NCBI GenBank assembly: GCA_014529385.2
Contig: CM043963.1
Location: 82,462,912 to 82,526,911 of the forward strand
Source: Adiantum capillus-veneris
Taxonomy: Eukaryota > Streptophyta > Polypodiopsida > Polypodiales > Pteridaceae
Direction of reading: 5' to 3'
Length of the DNA: 64,000 nt
Part shown: positions 22,917 to 34,945 of the stretch, in pieces
How the letters are laid out: every line of letters begins with the position of its first letter
Position numbering within the stretch: position 1 is the first letter of the stretch
Made by a program: the position numbers and the translations under genes
The notes under the pieces: generated by a model
Database searches by the model: none
What the model was told of the DNA's origin: nothing
The model's input: the letters and a program-made list of their open reading frames with translations, nothing else

Positions 22917-23248
22917 CGCGCGTCTCCTTGGCCCTAGGAGAATCCGGGGGTCAAGGGATTTCTTTTCTTGCAGTGTTGCAAATGGATTGTTCAATGGGAT
23001 AGTGAACCCCCTCCTCTCCCAGGGGTGGAGGATGGATTACAGCCTTTCACCTCAAGTGTTCTTACAACTTGAAGCACTTTGGAGTCTCTTGCCACTTCCT
23101 TCACCATTTTGTCTCTTTTCAGACCAGGGACTTGAACTGCCGTCACTGTCATAAATTTTGGGGTAGCAGCGGGAGTAATGAACCTGTTATTATTGCCTGC
23201 ACCTTCGGAGGTTCGTTGCATGGGAATCGATTCGTCCACAACCTTTCC

Positions 23249-24407
23249 CTACATCTTCATATCTATTTTGTCACCTATCATACCTCCTTTATCCTTCCCT
23301 TCATTTGCCCCTTCATTACTGCCTCCTTGCTTCTCCAACCCTTCCATCGGGGTTTCCATTTTTCTAGGGCCCTGTGCTGCTAGAGTTGCAGTACCATTAG
23401 TCTTCAAGGGGCAATCCTTGGCGAAGTGTCCAAAGTTGTTGCATTCAAAACATGCTCCAAAGTATGTTCCAAAGTTTAGCGGAATAGTAACAAGCCCAAC
23501 TCCGACATTGATAACCATGCTCTTAGGTGGCATTTTAGACACATCCCAGCCTATACAAACCCTGTTTGAGGTTCTGCCAAACCCTCTCTTGTTAGGTATA
23601 AATAAGGGAGTGCCCAGTTGACCAGCAAGCATCCTGAGATTTTCCCATAGCCAACTAGGTAGTCCCACAAACTCAACCCAGACCGGATGAAACCCTTGAA
23701 GAGATTCAGCTGAATCGAACACTGGCTCCCAAGGCACCACACAAACCGTAGTCCTATTACATACTAGGGGCCCTTTGTCAAGTAACTGTTCCACATCGGA
23801 GGCCTCTTTGAATCTCACTGAACAAAACCCTTTAGCTAGGTAAGAAGTACTTTCAACTGCTCCTCCATGGCCAAGAATTTGAGGGCCCTGAAGCCATTGA
23901 ATCATCTCAAACCTGTTCGGGATTCTTCCACTGAACCCAAATATAAGAGTTAGCTTAGCTTTCCTAGCTAACTGTTTTTTGATTAGCGTTGGTGGAATCG
24001 CTACAGTAATAGCCTTGGCTACCTCCACCTGCTGCGGTAGAGACTTTTTTAAAGCAGAGAAGGCTCGATCTGCCAAACCGTCTTCTACTAGCCCACTGTA
24101 TTCTGTTTGGGAGCAAGTTCTTTTGTTGTTGTTAGGGCCGGACTCAATCTTCTTGTTGACTTCCGTGAGCTCTCTCTGAAGTCTAGCTCTTGTATTTTGC
24201 AGTTTTTCGATATCCCCTTCACTCAACATCCCTTCTGCTGAGCCTTTTCCATAATCATTAGAGCTAGGCCCCTTAAGTATGCTAGCAAACGAAACACCTG
24301 GCCTGTGAGCGGCAGATGCACTTGACGCCTTATTTGCGTTCGTATAGATGGAACCCTGAGGAACCCCGTCTTTCAGGGTTTTTACCTCGAATGTGTCCCC
24401 TTGAGTT
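23249..24407 (-). pseudogene. LINE B ORF1 (Gag-like, DUF4283 and CCHC), main part
   Basis: RNA-binding ORF1 protein of a plant L1-like LINE. The open frame continues upstream of the Met at 24229 without a stop to 24407, where the nested LTR element begins. Features in order: a basic, helix-prone N-terminal segment (LQNTRARLQRELTEVNKKIE), a DUF4283 domain (LIFGFSGRIPNRFEMIQWLQ to VWVEFVGLPSWLWENL), then a CX2CX4HX4C zinc knuckle (CFECNNFGHFAKDC) and a Gly/Lys-rich tail. The C-terminal part is intact from 24229. The true N-terminus is at 31428-31593, across the insertion. Confidence 0.85.
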
Positions 24408-24634
24408 TGTTGGAATTAGGGTTGCAGAGCAACACACACAGCTTGGAGAAGATGAAGGAAGCTCAAGGCACACAATAGAGAGTGTGTTACTTAGTGTGCA
24501 ATGGAAAGATAGATAGCCCTAGAGTGATGGGCGTATATACAATGCACGGGGGAAAAAACCTCCTAAAGAGGGAAAAAATGCCCCGACGGTCCTAGTGTGT
24601 TCACACACATCACTACCACATGTATATGGTAACA
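24408..24634 (-). repeat. 3' LTR of the chimeric element
   Basis: TGTTGGAATTAGGGTTGCAG at the left end, TATGGTAACA at the right end (plus orientation). 227 bp, matching 31201-31427. On the minus strand it follows the polypurine tract CCAGGGGGGATT. Confidence 0.92.
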
Positions 24635-24646
24635 AATCCCCCCTGG
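24635..24646 (-). other. Polypurine tract of the chimeric element
   Basis: Minus strand CTCCAGGGGGGATT immediately before the 3' LTR, in the standard place for plus-strand priming. Confidence 0.75.
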
Positions 24647-26392
24647 AGTGATGCGGTGAACGAGAGCTGGCACATGAGTACAGGGAAGTGCCATGCCCTG
24701 AGGACAAGAATAGTCCACAAAGGGGAGTAAGCCCAAAGCTTTGCGGAAAGCTTCAAGCTTCTCACGAGACAATGCCTTTGTGAAAAGATCTGCAAGGTTG
24801 TCCTGTGTTGGCACATAAGCCAAGCTGATCTCTCCTGTTGAGAGCCTCTCCCTAACATAGTGGTAATGCACCTCAATGTGCTTTGTGCGAGCATGAAAAA
24901 CTGGGTTCCTCACAACTGCCAATGCACTATGACTGTCAGTGTAGATAGTGTTGGCAGTGTCCTGTCCAACACCCAAATCAGCCATAAGGCGTCTGAGCCA
25001 TACACACTCATCAACTGTAGCTGTGAAGACTGCCCTGTACTCAGCCTCACAACTCGAAGTGGCCACAGTAGGTTGCTTCTTGCTCAACCATGATATACAT
25101 GAACTGCCAAGCATGAAACAAAAACCACTTGTGGACACTCGCGTGTCAAAACAACCAGCCCAATTTGAGTCCGAAAAAGCATGTAAGTATGGCGGCAATG
25201 ATCCCCCCTTGGGATAAAACAAGCCAAGATGTAAAGTGCCACTAAGGTAGCAGAAAATCGTCTCGACAGCCTGCCAATGCTTAGACCCTGGGCTATGCAT
25301 AAATCTGCTGACCTGTGAGACTGCAAACTGAATATCCGGCCTCGTGTTGCATACATAAATGAGGCAACCAACAACATTTTGGTAAAGAGTGACATCAGTA
25401 GGATCGCCAACATCATGTAGACTCAACTTCAAACCTGTTTCCATGGGAGTGGCAATAGGTTTGCAATCGTCAAGTCCAAACTTACATAGCAATGTCTCTA
25501 TGTAACTTTTCTGACACAAGGCAATACCACCATCACACTGCTTAAACTGTATACCCAAGTAATGATGCAACAGCCCCAAATCTTTCATCTTGAAAGTAGC
25601 ATTCAAATCAGCCTTAAATTCAGCAATATGTCTCTCATTTGGTCCATTGATCAGCAAATCATCAACATAAAGAACCACAATGAGAAGTACATCACCCTCA
25701 CGCTTTACATACAATGTGCTTTGTGTTGGACTGTTACGAAAGCCTTGTTTGACCAAATGAGTGTCAGCTTTCTCATACCAAGCACGAGGAGATTGCTTCA
25801 ACCCATACAAAGCCTTCTTACATCTGCACACTTTGTCCTCTTGTCCTTTTATGACAAAACCGCGAGGCTGCGTTACATAAAATTCCTCAAATATGTCACC
25901 ATTCAAGAAAGCAATAACAATGTCTGATTGATGTACATCCCAACCAAAATGAGCTGCCAATGCACATAGAAAACGCACAGTAGTCATACGACAAGTGGGA
26001 GCAAAAGTCTCTTCATAATCTATGCCTTTTTGCTGTGCATAACCCTTTGAAACAAGTCGAGCCTTATGGCGATCGATCTCACCATCCGGCTTGCGTTTCA
26101 ACTTGTAAACCCACTTCGTACCAATGGCCTTTTTGCCAGGAGGCAAATCACATAAAGTCCATGTGTCATTTTCTATAAGTGCATCATATTCTGATTGCAT
26201 GGCAGCCATCCAATTTTCTGAATTTTGTGCTTCATCAAAAGTCAGAGGCTCCTCAACATCATGTAAGCTAGACACAGCCAAAGCATACCAATCTGATGCA
26301 TAAGATGCATGGCGAGAGCCTGAACGAGTACGACTAGACAAAGGTGCATCCAATTTACTGTCACGCAAAGTGTGCACCAGCCATTTTGGCAT
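24647..26392 (-). CDS. Copia reverse transcriptase and RNase H, intact ORF
   Basis: A long open frame (to 24563, the last 24 or so codons reading into the polypurine tract and LTR). RT of the Ty1/copia type: NWMAAMQSEYDALIENDTW, KWVYKLKRKPDGEIDRHKAR, SKGYAQQKGIDYEETFAP, DVHQSDIVIAFLNGD, ALYGLKQSPRAWY, then the catalytic LYVDDLL (YVDD intact). RNase H follows (FSDSNWAGCFDTRVSTSGF, SSCEAEYRAV, YTDSHSALAV, HIEVHYHYVRE) with its acidic residues present, ending LADLFTKALS. Met 26392 is internal; the pol frame upstream is separated by a TAG near 26404. The best preserved part of the element. Confidence 0.9.
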
Positions 26393-26476
26393 ACCTCTAG
26401 CCTATTCATTTTCAGCCCTTTCCTCATCAAGTACATCATGTACATATGCATCAGTAATAGGCTGATCTAGAACATA

Positions 26477-26947
26477 CTAAGAAACACCAATAGGCTGTAC
26501 ATTTGCCTCATTGTAACTTACATTCGTATTTCCACCACTGAAAAGAGGCAACAAAGTGTCATAAATGTCTTGTGAGCTTACATTACTGTCTCTAGTACAT
26601 GACAGCAAGGGCTGAACAGAATCTTCCACAAACACTACATCCCGAGAAACTAGAATACGTTTTGTTTGCGGATGATACAACCTGTAACCTTTGCTTTCAG
26701 CACTATAACCAACAAAAATACATTTGACAGTCTTATCATCCAATTTTCTGCGCTGCACTTGTCGCACCAAAGCATATGCCAAACAGCCAAAAACACGCAT
26801 GTGCTCAATAGAAGGTTTTCTATCATGCCATGCTTCATATGGAGTAATAGACTGCAAAGCTTTCGTAGGACATCTGTTAAGTACATAAGTGGCACACATA
26901 ATGGCCTCAAGCCAAAATGAATGCGACAAAGCTTGACTTTTGACCAT
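26477..26947 (-). pseudogene. Copia integrase C-terminal part
   Basis: 156 codons with the copia integrase C-terminal blocks: SHSFWLEAIMCATYVLNRCP, TPYEAWHDRKPSIEHMRVFG, then KTVKCIFVGYSAESKGYR and the GKGY-like LYHPQTKRILVSRDVVF. It lies in a different frame from the core-domain piece at 27417-26940, so a frameshift separates core and C-terminus. Confidence 0.85.
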
Positions 26948-27417
26948 ACATCGTGCATTTCCGTCAGTGACCTGTTTTTCCTCTCAGCAACACCATTTTG
27001 CTGAGGTGTATAAGGCACTTTACATTGGTGTTTTATCCCACGACTAGCCAGAAATGCATTAAATTCATGAGACATATACTCCCCCCCTCGATAGTAACGG
27101 AGGGTGCCCATAGTACATTTCGACACATTTTCAGCCATAGCCAGAAATTTTTTGAAGCACATAAAAACTTCGGACTTTGCTTTAAGCGGAAATACCCATG
27201 CATGCCTGGAGTGATCATCAATGAAAGTCACGAAGTACAGGTAATTGCCCAAGGACGGAGTTTGCATGGGCCCACAAATTATCACTATGCACAAGCTGCA
27301 ACCTGCATGTGGCCCGAACTGAACCATCCTTTGGAAATTTAGAACGCTGCATCTTACCCAAAATACAGCCTTCACAAACATGTTTGACAGGTGCTTCAAG
27401 AGGCGGCAAAGAAGCAA
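26930..27417 (-). pseudogene. Copia integrase catalytic core, active-site Asp lost
   Basis: The frame from 27417 first reads out of phase, then carries the core: LYFVTFIDDHSRHAWVF (first catalytic Asp), YYRGGEYMSHEF, and VPYTPQQNGVAERKNR (catalytic Glu). In the second block the usual S-D-x-G-G-E-[YF] reads YYRGGEY, so the second catalytic Asp appears replaced by Tyr. Together with the frameshift this predicts a dead integrase. Confidence 0.8.
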
Positions 27418-28156
27418 CCATATCAGATTTCTGCAAACGCAGCAAACTGGAAAAATTCAGATGACCAAAATGTGCATGCCAAAGTTTTGCATCTGAAATA
27501 GCCCTTGAATTTGCAACAGCATTTGCAAAATTTTGTCCACACTTGTCATACAAAGTGAGCTTATAAAGCCCACGGCACAAAAGCCCAGATGCAACAATTT
27601 CATCACCAAAACGGAGATCATGAACTGTACATCTCTCATCCACAAATTTGACTACAAGTCCAAGTCTAGCAAGTGCAGATACAGACAAGAGATTCTTCTT
27701 GATCCCAGGTACATAAAGTGCATCAACAAGTGTAAAGGAACTGCCATTAGCAGTAGTGAGCATAATCTTTCCAACTCCCTGAACTGGATAAGAGGCGTTG
27801 TTGGCACAAGTGACTGAATTCCCATGAGGGACAAACTCAAGAAAGGTAAACAATTCACGATGTGAGGTAATGTGCTTTGTAGCACCACTGTCGAAATACC
27901 ACACATGTGAATCTGCAGCAATTGACAAGCATGCATCATGGACAGCAGGATTGTAAGTGCACTCTGCGCTAAAAGCCCATTCTGCATCAACATCAGCATC
28001 ACAGTCTCCTTTCACAGAAGACTCAACAATGGCTGCATTTGTAGTGGAACCAGCATTTGCAGTGAAACCACCCTCTTTCTTCTTAGCCTCTTTGGCCTTC
28101 AACTTAGGACACGACTTGATCAAGTGATCATTGGCTTTACAATAATGGCAACACAT
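27418..28156 (-). pseudogene. Copia zinc knuckle, protease and pre-integrase domain
   Basis: The frame from 28156 contains a CCHC knuckle (CHYCKANDHLIKSC) at its start, a linker, then the protease active site VWYFDSGATKHIT and LYVPGIKKNLLSV. The GAG-pre-integrase zinc domain follows (LWHAHFGHLNFSSLLRL, then CEGCILGKMQRSKFP). About 245 codons of correct frame before it diverges near 27330. In copia elements these are one Gag-Pol polyprotein; the frame to gag upstream is broken. Confidence 0.85.
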
Positions 28157-28348
28157 CTTCTTTTTGCCCTTATCACCAGAATTGCCAGACGAAGTGCTGC
28201 CAGCAGAAGCATTAGGAACAGAATTTTTGCCACTCGCAATAGAACCATAAGAAGTGGCTGCATTACTGTTACCACCCTTTCTTTGAGAAGCAATAAAAGC
28301 CTGTTCAACTGCACGCTGTTTAGTCCTGTTTTTTCTGGAAAGTGACTC

Positions 28349-28996
28349 TTACAACAGCAATGTGCATAATACATCAAACTTGACAACTTCAGGATTTCCT
28401 TGGGTCATAAGTCTCCAAGTACTAGCAAAAGTCTGGTAGGAATCTGGTAAGGCATCAAGAACAGTTTGCACAAGGGAACTGTCTGAAATGACTTCACCTA
28501 CAGAAATAAGCTCATTGATATCCTTGACACTAGCAAGGAAAGTGTCCATATCATCTTCCTGATGCATAATCTTCGACTCCAACTCTTTACGCAGCAAAGC
28601 AATTTTAGCCTCATTGCGGCTTGCATAAAGACCTGCTAAAATATCCCAAGCCTGTTTTACAGATTTTGCTGAACAGATGTGAGGAACAATGGTGTGCTTC
28701 ACAGACAATGCAATCAATGCATGAGCCTGCGCATCCTTAACATCCCAACGAGCTTGTTCTACCGTAGGCAAAACAACTCTAATAGCTGCAATCCTTGCAG
28801 CAAGACCTGCAACATCCTCAACATCACCTACATCCTCGGAACCAGGACGTACATCAATGCCCTGCACAATGTTCCAGACACCCTTTGACACAAGAACATG
28901 TTGCATCATATAAGCCCACATAGGGTAGTTGTCCCCATCCAACCTGTCCTCAGCAGCAAACATCTTGAACACATCTGTGTTGTTGTTGTCAGCCAT
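28349..28996 (-). CDS. Copia Gag (UBN2-type capsid)
   Basis: Starts at the ATG at 28996 (MADNNNTDVFKMF), a better start than the upstream in-frame Met at 29056, since the copia family usually begins M-A just before the capsid. The capsid domain follows: RLDGDNYPMWAYMMQHVL (the 'L.G.NY..W' motif), QAWDILAGLYASRN, LLRKELESKIMHQEDDMDTF, ALPDSYQTFASTW. About 215 codons, ending near the point where the zinc-knuckle frame takes over in another frame at 28156. It packages element RNA into particles. Confidence 0.85.
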   Translation of the reverse strand: MADNNNTDVFKMFAAEDRLDGDNYPMWAYMMQHVLVSKGVWNIVQGIDVRPGSEDVGDVEDVAGLAARIAAIRVVLPTVEQARWDVKDAQAHALIALSVKHTIVPHICSAKSVKQAWDILAGLYASRNEAKIALLRKELESKIMHQEDDMDTFLASVKDINELISVGEVISDSSLVQTVLDALPDSYQTFASTWRLMTQGNPEVVKFDVLCTLLL

Positions 28997-29309
28997 GGTA
29001 AATGCTGTACCTGATGTGAAAACTACCCGAAAATAGGAGAAACGGAGCGAGAACAACCTGTGCTATATAGCACAAACCGTAGAAGACTATAGGGCACCTG
29101 TTATGCAGAAAACAGCACTGACAGAAATTTTGCACAAAATGACGAAATAGCCTGTGCAGTACTGCCTATAGTGGAAACGGAGGCCGAAATGAGTCCAAAT
29201 CAAAATTCTGAGCAGACCAAGCTCTTCGAGCTTACCCAAAATTTTCGTCGACCTGCGAACGCTCGCTAAAGCTCACTGAAATCAGAGAAAGTGAGCAGGC
29301 GTGTGCTGG
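28997..29309 (-). other. Junction and copia 5' leader inside the chimeric element
   Basis: About 300 bp between the gypsy-type protease and copia gag. The protease frame loses its family match just after LGAP (about 29305). The stretch then behaves like a copia untranslated leader up to the ATG at 28996. No LTR or primer site was found here, so the copia part is not a separate insertion with its own 5' LTR. Confidence 0.6.
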
Positions 29310-30776
29310 AGCAACTGGTGCCCCTAGGATGACATCTTCATGCTTGAGAGGGGAGATGAAGAAATCTTCTTTGTCAACATAGCCTTGGACATGAAGCCTG
29401 AGATTGAATGCCTAACTTTGTGGCCAACTCCGTGGATATGAAATTGTGAGTAGAGCCAGGGTCAAACAGGATGAAGGCATCATTCTCCCTTACCTTTCCC
29501 CAAGCATAGGAGAGAGGTGATCCTTTGCAATGAGCATCCTCTTTTGGATCTTTGACCGTGGAAGCTCTAGGAGTCTCATTGCGGGCATTTAATTTGGGCC
29601 AAGAATGATAGCCATGTCCTTGGTCCCCACACTTAAAGCATTTGTGGTCCTTACGAAAAGCTTCTAGCTCTTCAGGAGAGAGTTTATTTTTATCTTTGTT
29701 TTCCATGGGCTTGGCATTGTTGTTGTTGGGATTGCCTTAGGAAGAGTTTTGGGCATTGTTCTTCCCCTTTGCATCGTTTTGATCTTTGTTTTCCATGGGC
29801 TTGGCATTCCTTTTAGCCCCTTGTTGAAAATTGATGCGCGAAGCAACCATAGTCTAGTGGATTACTTCGATGATAGAACCAGGCTGTTTAGAGTTGACAT
29901 ACTCGGCCATTTCTTCAGGTAATACCACATAGAATTATTGATTTTGCTTGGTGACCTCTATCTTTTGAGAGACTGTGGCTTTGAGATGTAAATCCCAAAA
30001 TTTGTCCACATATTTGTGGATAGAATCATTGGAGAGAAGCTTCAAACTCCGCCATTCGGTAAGCACTTTGTCCTTTGCATCACTTCTAAGGAATTGTTTC
30101 ATGATGGAAACTCGTAGAGTTTTCCATGTCTTTGGGACTTCACCATGGACCATGAAGGCTAGCCCACCATTAAAGATAAAATTTTTGGAAGTGCATTGCT
30201 ACATGACGTAGCTTGGAGGACTTTGTGAAGACCTCGTCTCCAAAAGCCGCATCAAATTGTTGGATGAAGGCCAATACTTTGTCGGTGACACCAAAGGTGC
30301 CAGAAAAGAGATACTCTTTTCTCCCTCTTTGAACTTCTTAAGCTTTTGGGACCTTCTCCACGTAGGGAGGATTTGTGATGTCCTCTCCTCTTGGATTCTC
30401 TAGGAGAATAGTTTTTGCTTTCATCGGAAGAGGAGGAATGTGAAGAAGAAGGAGAAGAGGGTGATCTCTTTATTGCCCTTTTCTTCCTTTGTTTCATCTC
30501 CTCCATTTCGCGGAGTGACAAGGAGAAGGACTATGGGTTGACCATTTCCTCTTGGGAGGAGTTTGATCGTCTACACTGCTGTCTTCGTGGAGCCACATCT
30601 TCAGAGGAACTTAGTCATTTGCTTCTTTCTCGTTCTTTGGATTCCTCCTCTCTTATGGGAGAGAGTCTTCTTCTGGGATTCTCGTCAAGAAGCTCTCTCT
30701 CCTCTTGGAGAGGAAGGGAAATCCAATAAGCATGAATTTGTTGAGTAACTTCGGCTTGCAAAGTAGGGTTGCCCAT
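29310..30776 (-). pseudogene. Gypsy-type Gag and protease segment inside the copia-pol element
   Basis: Starts at the ATG at 30776 (MGNPTLQAEVTQQIHAYWI). Then a Ser/Arg/Lys/Glu-rich N-terminal region (30521-30252), a gypsy capsid segment (TWKTLRVSIMKQFLRSDAKD and SNDSIHKYVDKFWDLHLKAT, 30153-29935), and a zinc knuckle with its last Cys replaced by Trp (CFKCGDQGHGYHSW). A retropepsin follows (AFILFDPGSTHNFISTEL, with DPGS in place of DSGS) and its distal part, in another frame, VDKEDFFISPLKHEDVILG. Several frameshifts. It belongs to a Ty3/gypsy lineage, unlike the copia gag-pol downstream. Confidence 0.8.
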
Positions 30777-31188
30777 ATCTTGTTGCAACCTCAAACAAGA
30801 AATAGAAAAGCTCCATGGTGACAAGGCCCTACCTATTGGCACAGGAATCAACAAATTTTGTGCACTTTCATCATCAATCTACCGCATCATAAAGTGTGGC
30901 TCCCATGCAAGATTTTTTAGAAAACAAAGCAAAAGCAATTTAAGCTTTTGGATGGCATCATAGTTACAAGAAAAAGGTAGAAATATGTCAAGGTAAAAAG
31001 CTACGTGGTTGAGGAGATATAAATAGAGGGATTCCAAGCTAATAGTGGACAATCAATGGGAAAAGCAAAGTTAGGAAAAGGGGATAGGGAAAATTAGAGC
31101 AAGAGGGAAAACTCAAGGCAAGGAACTTAAAAATTGGGAAATCTTGGAATAGGAAAACCAAGGAAGAGCCCGAGAGGACGTGACCTGC

Positions 31189-31200
31189 TCTGATACCAAT
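31189..31200 (-). other. Primer-binding site for initiator-Met tRNA
   Basis: Minus strand TTGGTATCAGAGC immediately after the 5' LTR, complementary to the 3' end of initiator-Met tRNA. Confidence 0.9.
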
Positions 31201-31427
31201 TGTTGGAATTAGGGTTGCATAGAAACACACACAGCTTGGAGAAGACGAAGGAAGCTCAAGACACACAATAGAGAGTGTGTTACTTAGTGTGCAATGGAAA
31301 GATAGATAGCCCTAGAGTGATGGACGTATATACAATGCATGGGGGAAAAAACCTCCTAAAGAGGGAAAAAATGCCCCGGCGGTCCTAGTGTGTTCACACA
31401 CATCACTACCACATGTATATGGTAACA
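31201..31427 (-). repeat. 5' LTR of the chimeric element
   Basis: 227 bp, TGTTGGAATT at the left and GGTAACA at the right (plus orientation). Seven mismatches to the partner LTR at 24408-24634. Confidence 0.92.
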
Positions 31428-31593
31428 GAGTCGAGCCTATTTTCTCTCTTGTTTCCTCAGAGGGAGCTTTTTCAATCGAGACAGTTTTGTCCTCTTTCTT
31501 GGTTGACGCTGTGAGCGAGATGAAAACACACACAGTGCCTCTATAACGACCCGACACACACTCTTGGGAAGATACACACACACACACACACAC
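31428..31593 (-). pseudogene. LINE B ORF1, N-terminal part beyond the nested insertion
   Basis: The minus-strand frame contains SLTASTKKEDKTVSIEK and ends EKIGST at the insertion site. Skipping one target-duplication copy, it continues in frame with QGDTFEVKTL at 24400, so this is the amino-terminal part of ORF1. Upstream the frame reads into a (TG)n tract, so the true start is unclear; the Met at 31593 may be created by the repeat. Confidence 0.7.
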
Positions 31594-31685
31594 TATGGGG
31601 CACCACTGGGCTTAGACAACACACCTGGCCGAGACAAGGAACACACCTCTGGAGTGAGAGGAGAGAGACTATCCACTTGCCCACT

Positions 31686-31719
<34 letters not shown>
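31573..31719. repeat. Two (CA)n tracts at the LINE B 5' end
   Basis: (CA)10 at 31573-31592 and a longer CA run at 31687-31719 flank the apparent 5' end of LINE B. Confidence 0.9.
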
Positions 31720-33489
<1,770 letters not shown>

Positions 33490-33535
33490 GCCTTCCAACT
33501 TTGTGTTGGCTGCGCAAATCATCTTTCATGCGTGC

Positions 33536-33779
33536 TGCAGAGAAAATAGCAGCAACAAACGTGCAAGTAGAGGCATATTGGCCTGCACACTTTGCTAAGT
33601 TATTGGAAAAGCACACTGTCGAAGACCTGATCACCAATGTTGGCTCTGGTGGAGGTGGTGCTCTTGTTGCTGTTGCGGGTGCAGCCGTGTCTGCTAGAGG
33701 TGGAGCTGCCGCTCCACCTGCTGAAGAGAAAAAGGAGGAACCCAAGGAAGAAAGCGATGACGATATGGGTTTCAGTTAA
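33536..33779 (+). pseudogene. 60S acidic ribosomal protein P1 fragment, C-terminus truncated
   Basis: The frame encodes the distal two thirds of plant P1: [36 protein letters not shown], the Ala/Gly/Pro hinge, and the acidic tail [14 protein letters not shown] replaces the Leu codon, removing the final Leu-Phe-Asp of the stalk tail that contacts elongation factors. The usual N-terminal exon is absent; the match begins right after an acceptor-like TGCTGCAG, and about three residues are missing between EKIAA and NVQ. It looks like a captured exon or decayed copy, not a working ribosomal gene. The in-frame Met at 33501 is not native. Confidence 0.85.
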
Positions 33780-34945
33780 TTTGTTTGATTAGTATGATTG
33801 CTTTTGTGCCCGATAGCCCAATTTTGTAGGGATGATAGTATGGTGCTTGTCAAAATTTAAGATGCCGCTGAACCTTGTAATTGCCTTGCTATTTAGTCAA
33901 AAACCATGATCGCTTCTTACCGACAAAAAAAGAGAGGCATGTACCTACGTGTGCATCTTGCAGGCATGTGCCTCTATGCAAGATGTTGATAAGGGCACAA
34001 AAAATTATTCAGAGGCTGTTGAAAAGATATGTCGTACTTAGCATTGCCTTTGTTGACACGTATGCCAAATGAGCCTGCTAGAACCTAGACATCTACTTGA
34101 AGAAGTTTTGGGTTACTTCGCCTTCGGTGACTTATCCCATTAAGAGACACTGATAGAGTAGGCCCAACGATTTTGCTATGGATGACTTAAAATTCTATGC
34201 TCTATGATAGTACAAAGTGTGCACCATGTCTGAGTCCTAAAAAGATTGCTTAGAATACCCATCACATGCTAACAAGAAAGGCAGATGGGTCTGACAAGAT
34301 GGAGAAGCATCACTTCAGATGCAAGGATCACAAGGAGGAGAAAAAACCTTTAGCCTGGTTCTTTCCTACACTTTTGGGGCTATGTGTATGAGTTTAAGTC
34401 TGGCAGCGAAATTGACTGCCTACAAGTCTGTTGTAAAATCTCTTGAGCAATTTTGCATTGGATACATCTGATTCATCACGAGACGTTGTCGTTTTTGACA
34501 AGTTTGGATATGGCTCGATGCTTGTGATTCTTTGTGCATACAATAATGTATATGTATGCAAGTTCCAAAGTATGTATGTGTGTTGCTTTTCTGAGATTTA
34601 ATGTTGGTCTCTGTTGCTCAAATGTGGAAAGTTAAGTCACACCACTTCACTTATGCTCGTGGGTGACTCTGATCGGCTCCCAGTGTGCTGCTATGTATTT
34701 GCGAGATCGATTTTCTCAGCAGCTATGGGTAATTTGTTTATCTGAGGCAATCATCATATACCAAATGCAAGATGTTTGCTGATCTTGTTGCCACGTACAT
34801 GGAAAATACCTCTATTGATACGATGCAGTCATAGGGGAATCGCCTCTTTTTTGAGTGCACGTGGCTCTGCACATATGGTGCTTCAATGTCAGAACCTGAG
34901 AATTTCCCCTCGGTGAGAACTCAGCATGTCCACTATACTCGTCGC
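33780..34945. other. Unassigned sequence between gene fragments
   Basis: About 1.2 kb following the P1 fragment. The first 100 bp resemble a 3' UTR (T-rich, no ORF). Only short frames follow and none was recognised. Confidence 0.4.

Larger units (their letters stand above)
24408..31427 (-). mobile_element. Chimeric LTR retrotransposon (gypsy gag-protease plus copia gag-pol) nested in LINE ORF1
   Basis: 7,020 bp on the minus strand with two 227-bp LTRs (24408-24634 and 31201-31427) differing at 7 positions by hand (about 97 percent identical), an initiator-Met primer site (31189-31200), a polypurine tract (24635-24645), and target duplications GACTC and AACTC (one mismatch). Inside, from the 5' side: a gypsy-type gag and protease (30776-about 29310), a copia 5' leader, copia gag (28996-28349), and copia zinc knuckle, protease, integrase, RT and RNase H (28156-24635). 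Joining the flanks across one duplication copy restores the LINE ORF1 frame. Confidence 0.88.
18806..31593 (-). mobile_element. LINE copy B (L1-like), split by a nested LTR element
   Basis: Minus-strand, near-full-length LINE of about 5.8 kb once the 7.0-kb insertion at 24408-31427 is discounted. Order: ORF1 (N-terminal part at 31428-31593, remainder 24407-23249), a G33 tract, ORF2 with AP endonuclease, RT and zf-RVT (22836 to about 19100), and a 3' hairpin at 18814-18829 followed by a short A/T-rich tail. ORF2 is broken by several frameshifts. Same family as copy A. The 5' end is uncertain because ORF1 runs back into a (TG)n tract. Confidence 0.85.

Noticed and set aside
19238-24179. Plus-strand frames over LINE B (for example 21764-22171)
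   Set aside because: Antisense shadows of the minus-strand LINE ORFs.
33501-33779. Functional 60S P1 gene
   Set aside because: No N-terminal exon, internal residue loss and missing C-terminal Leu-Phe-Asp.
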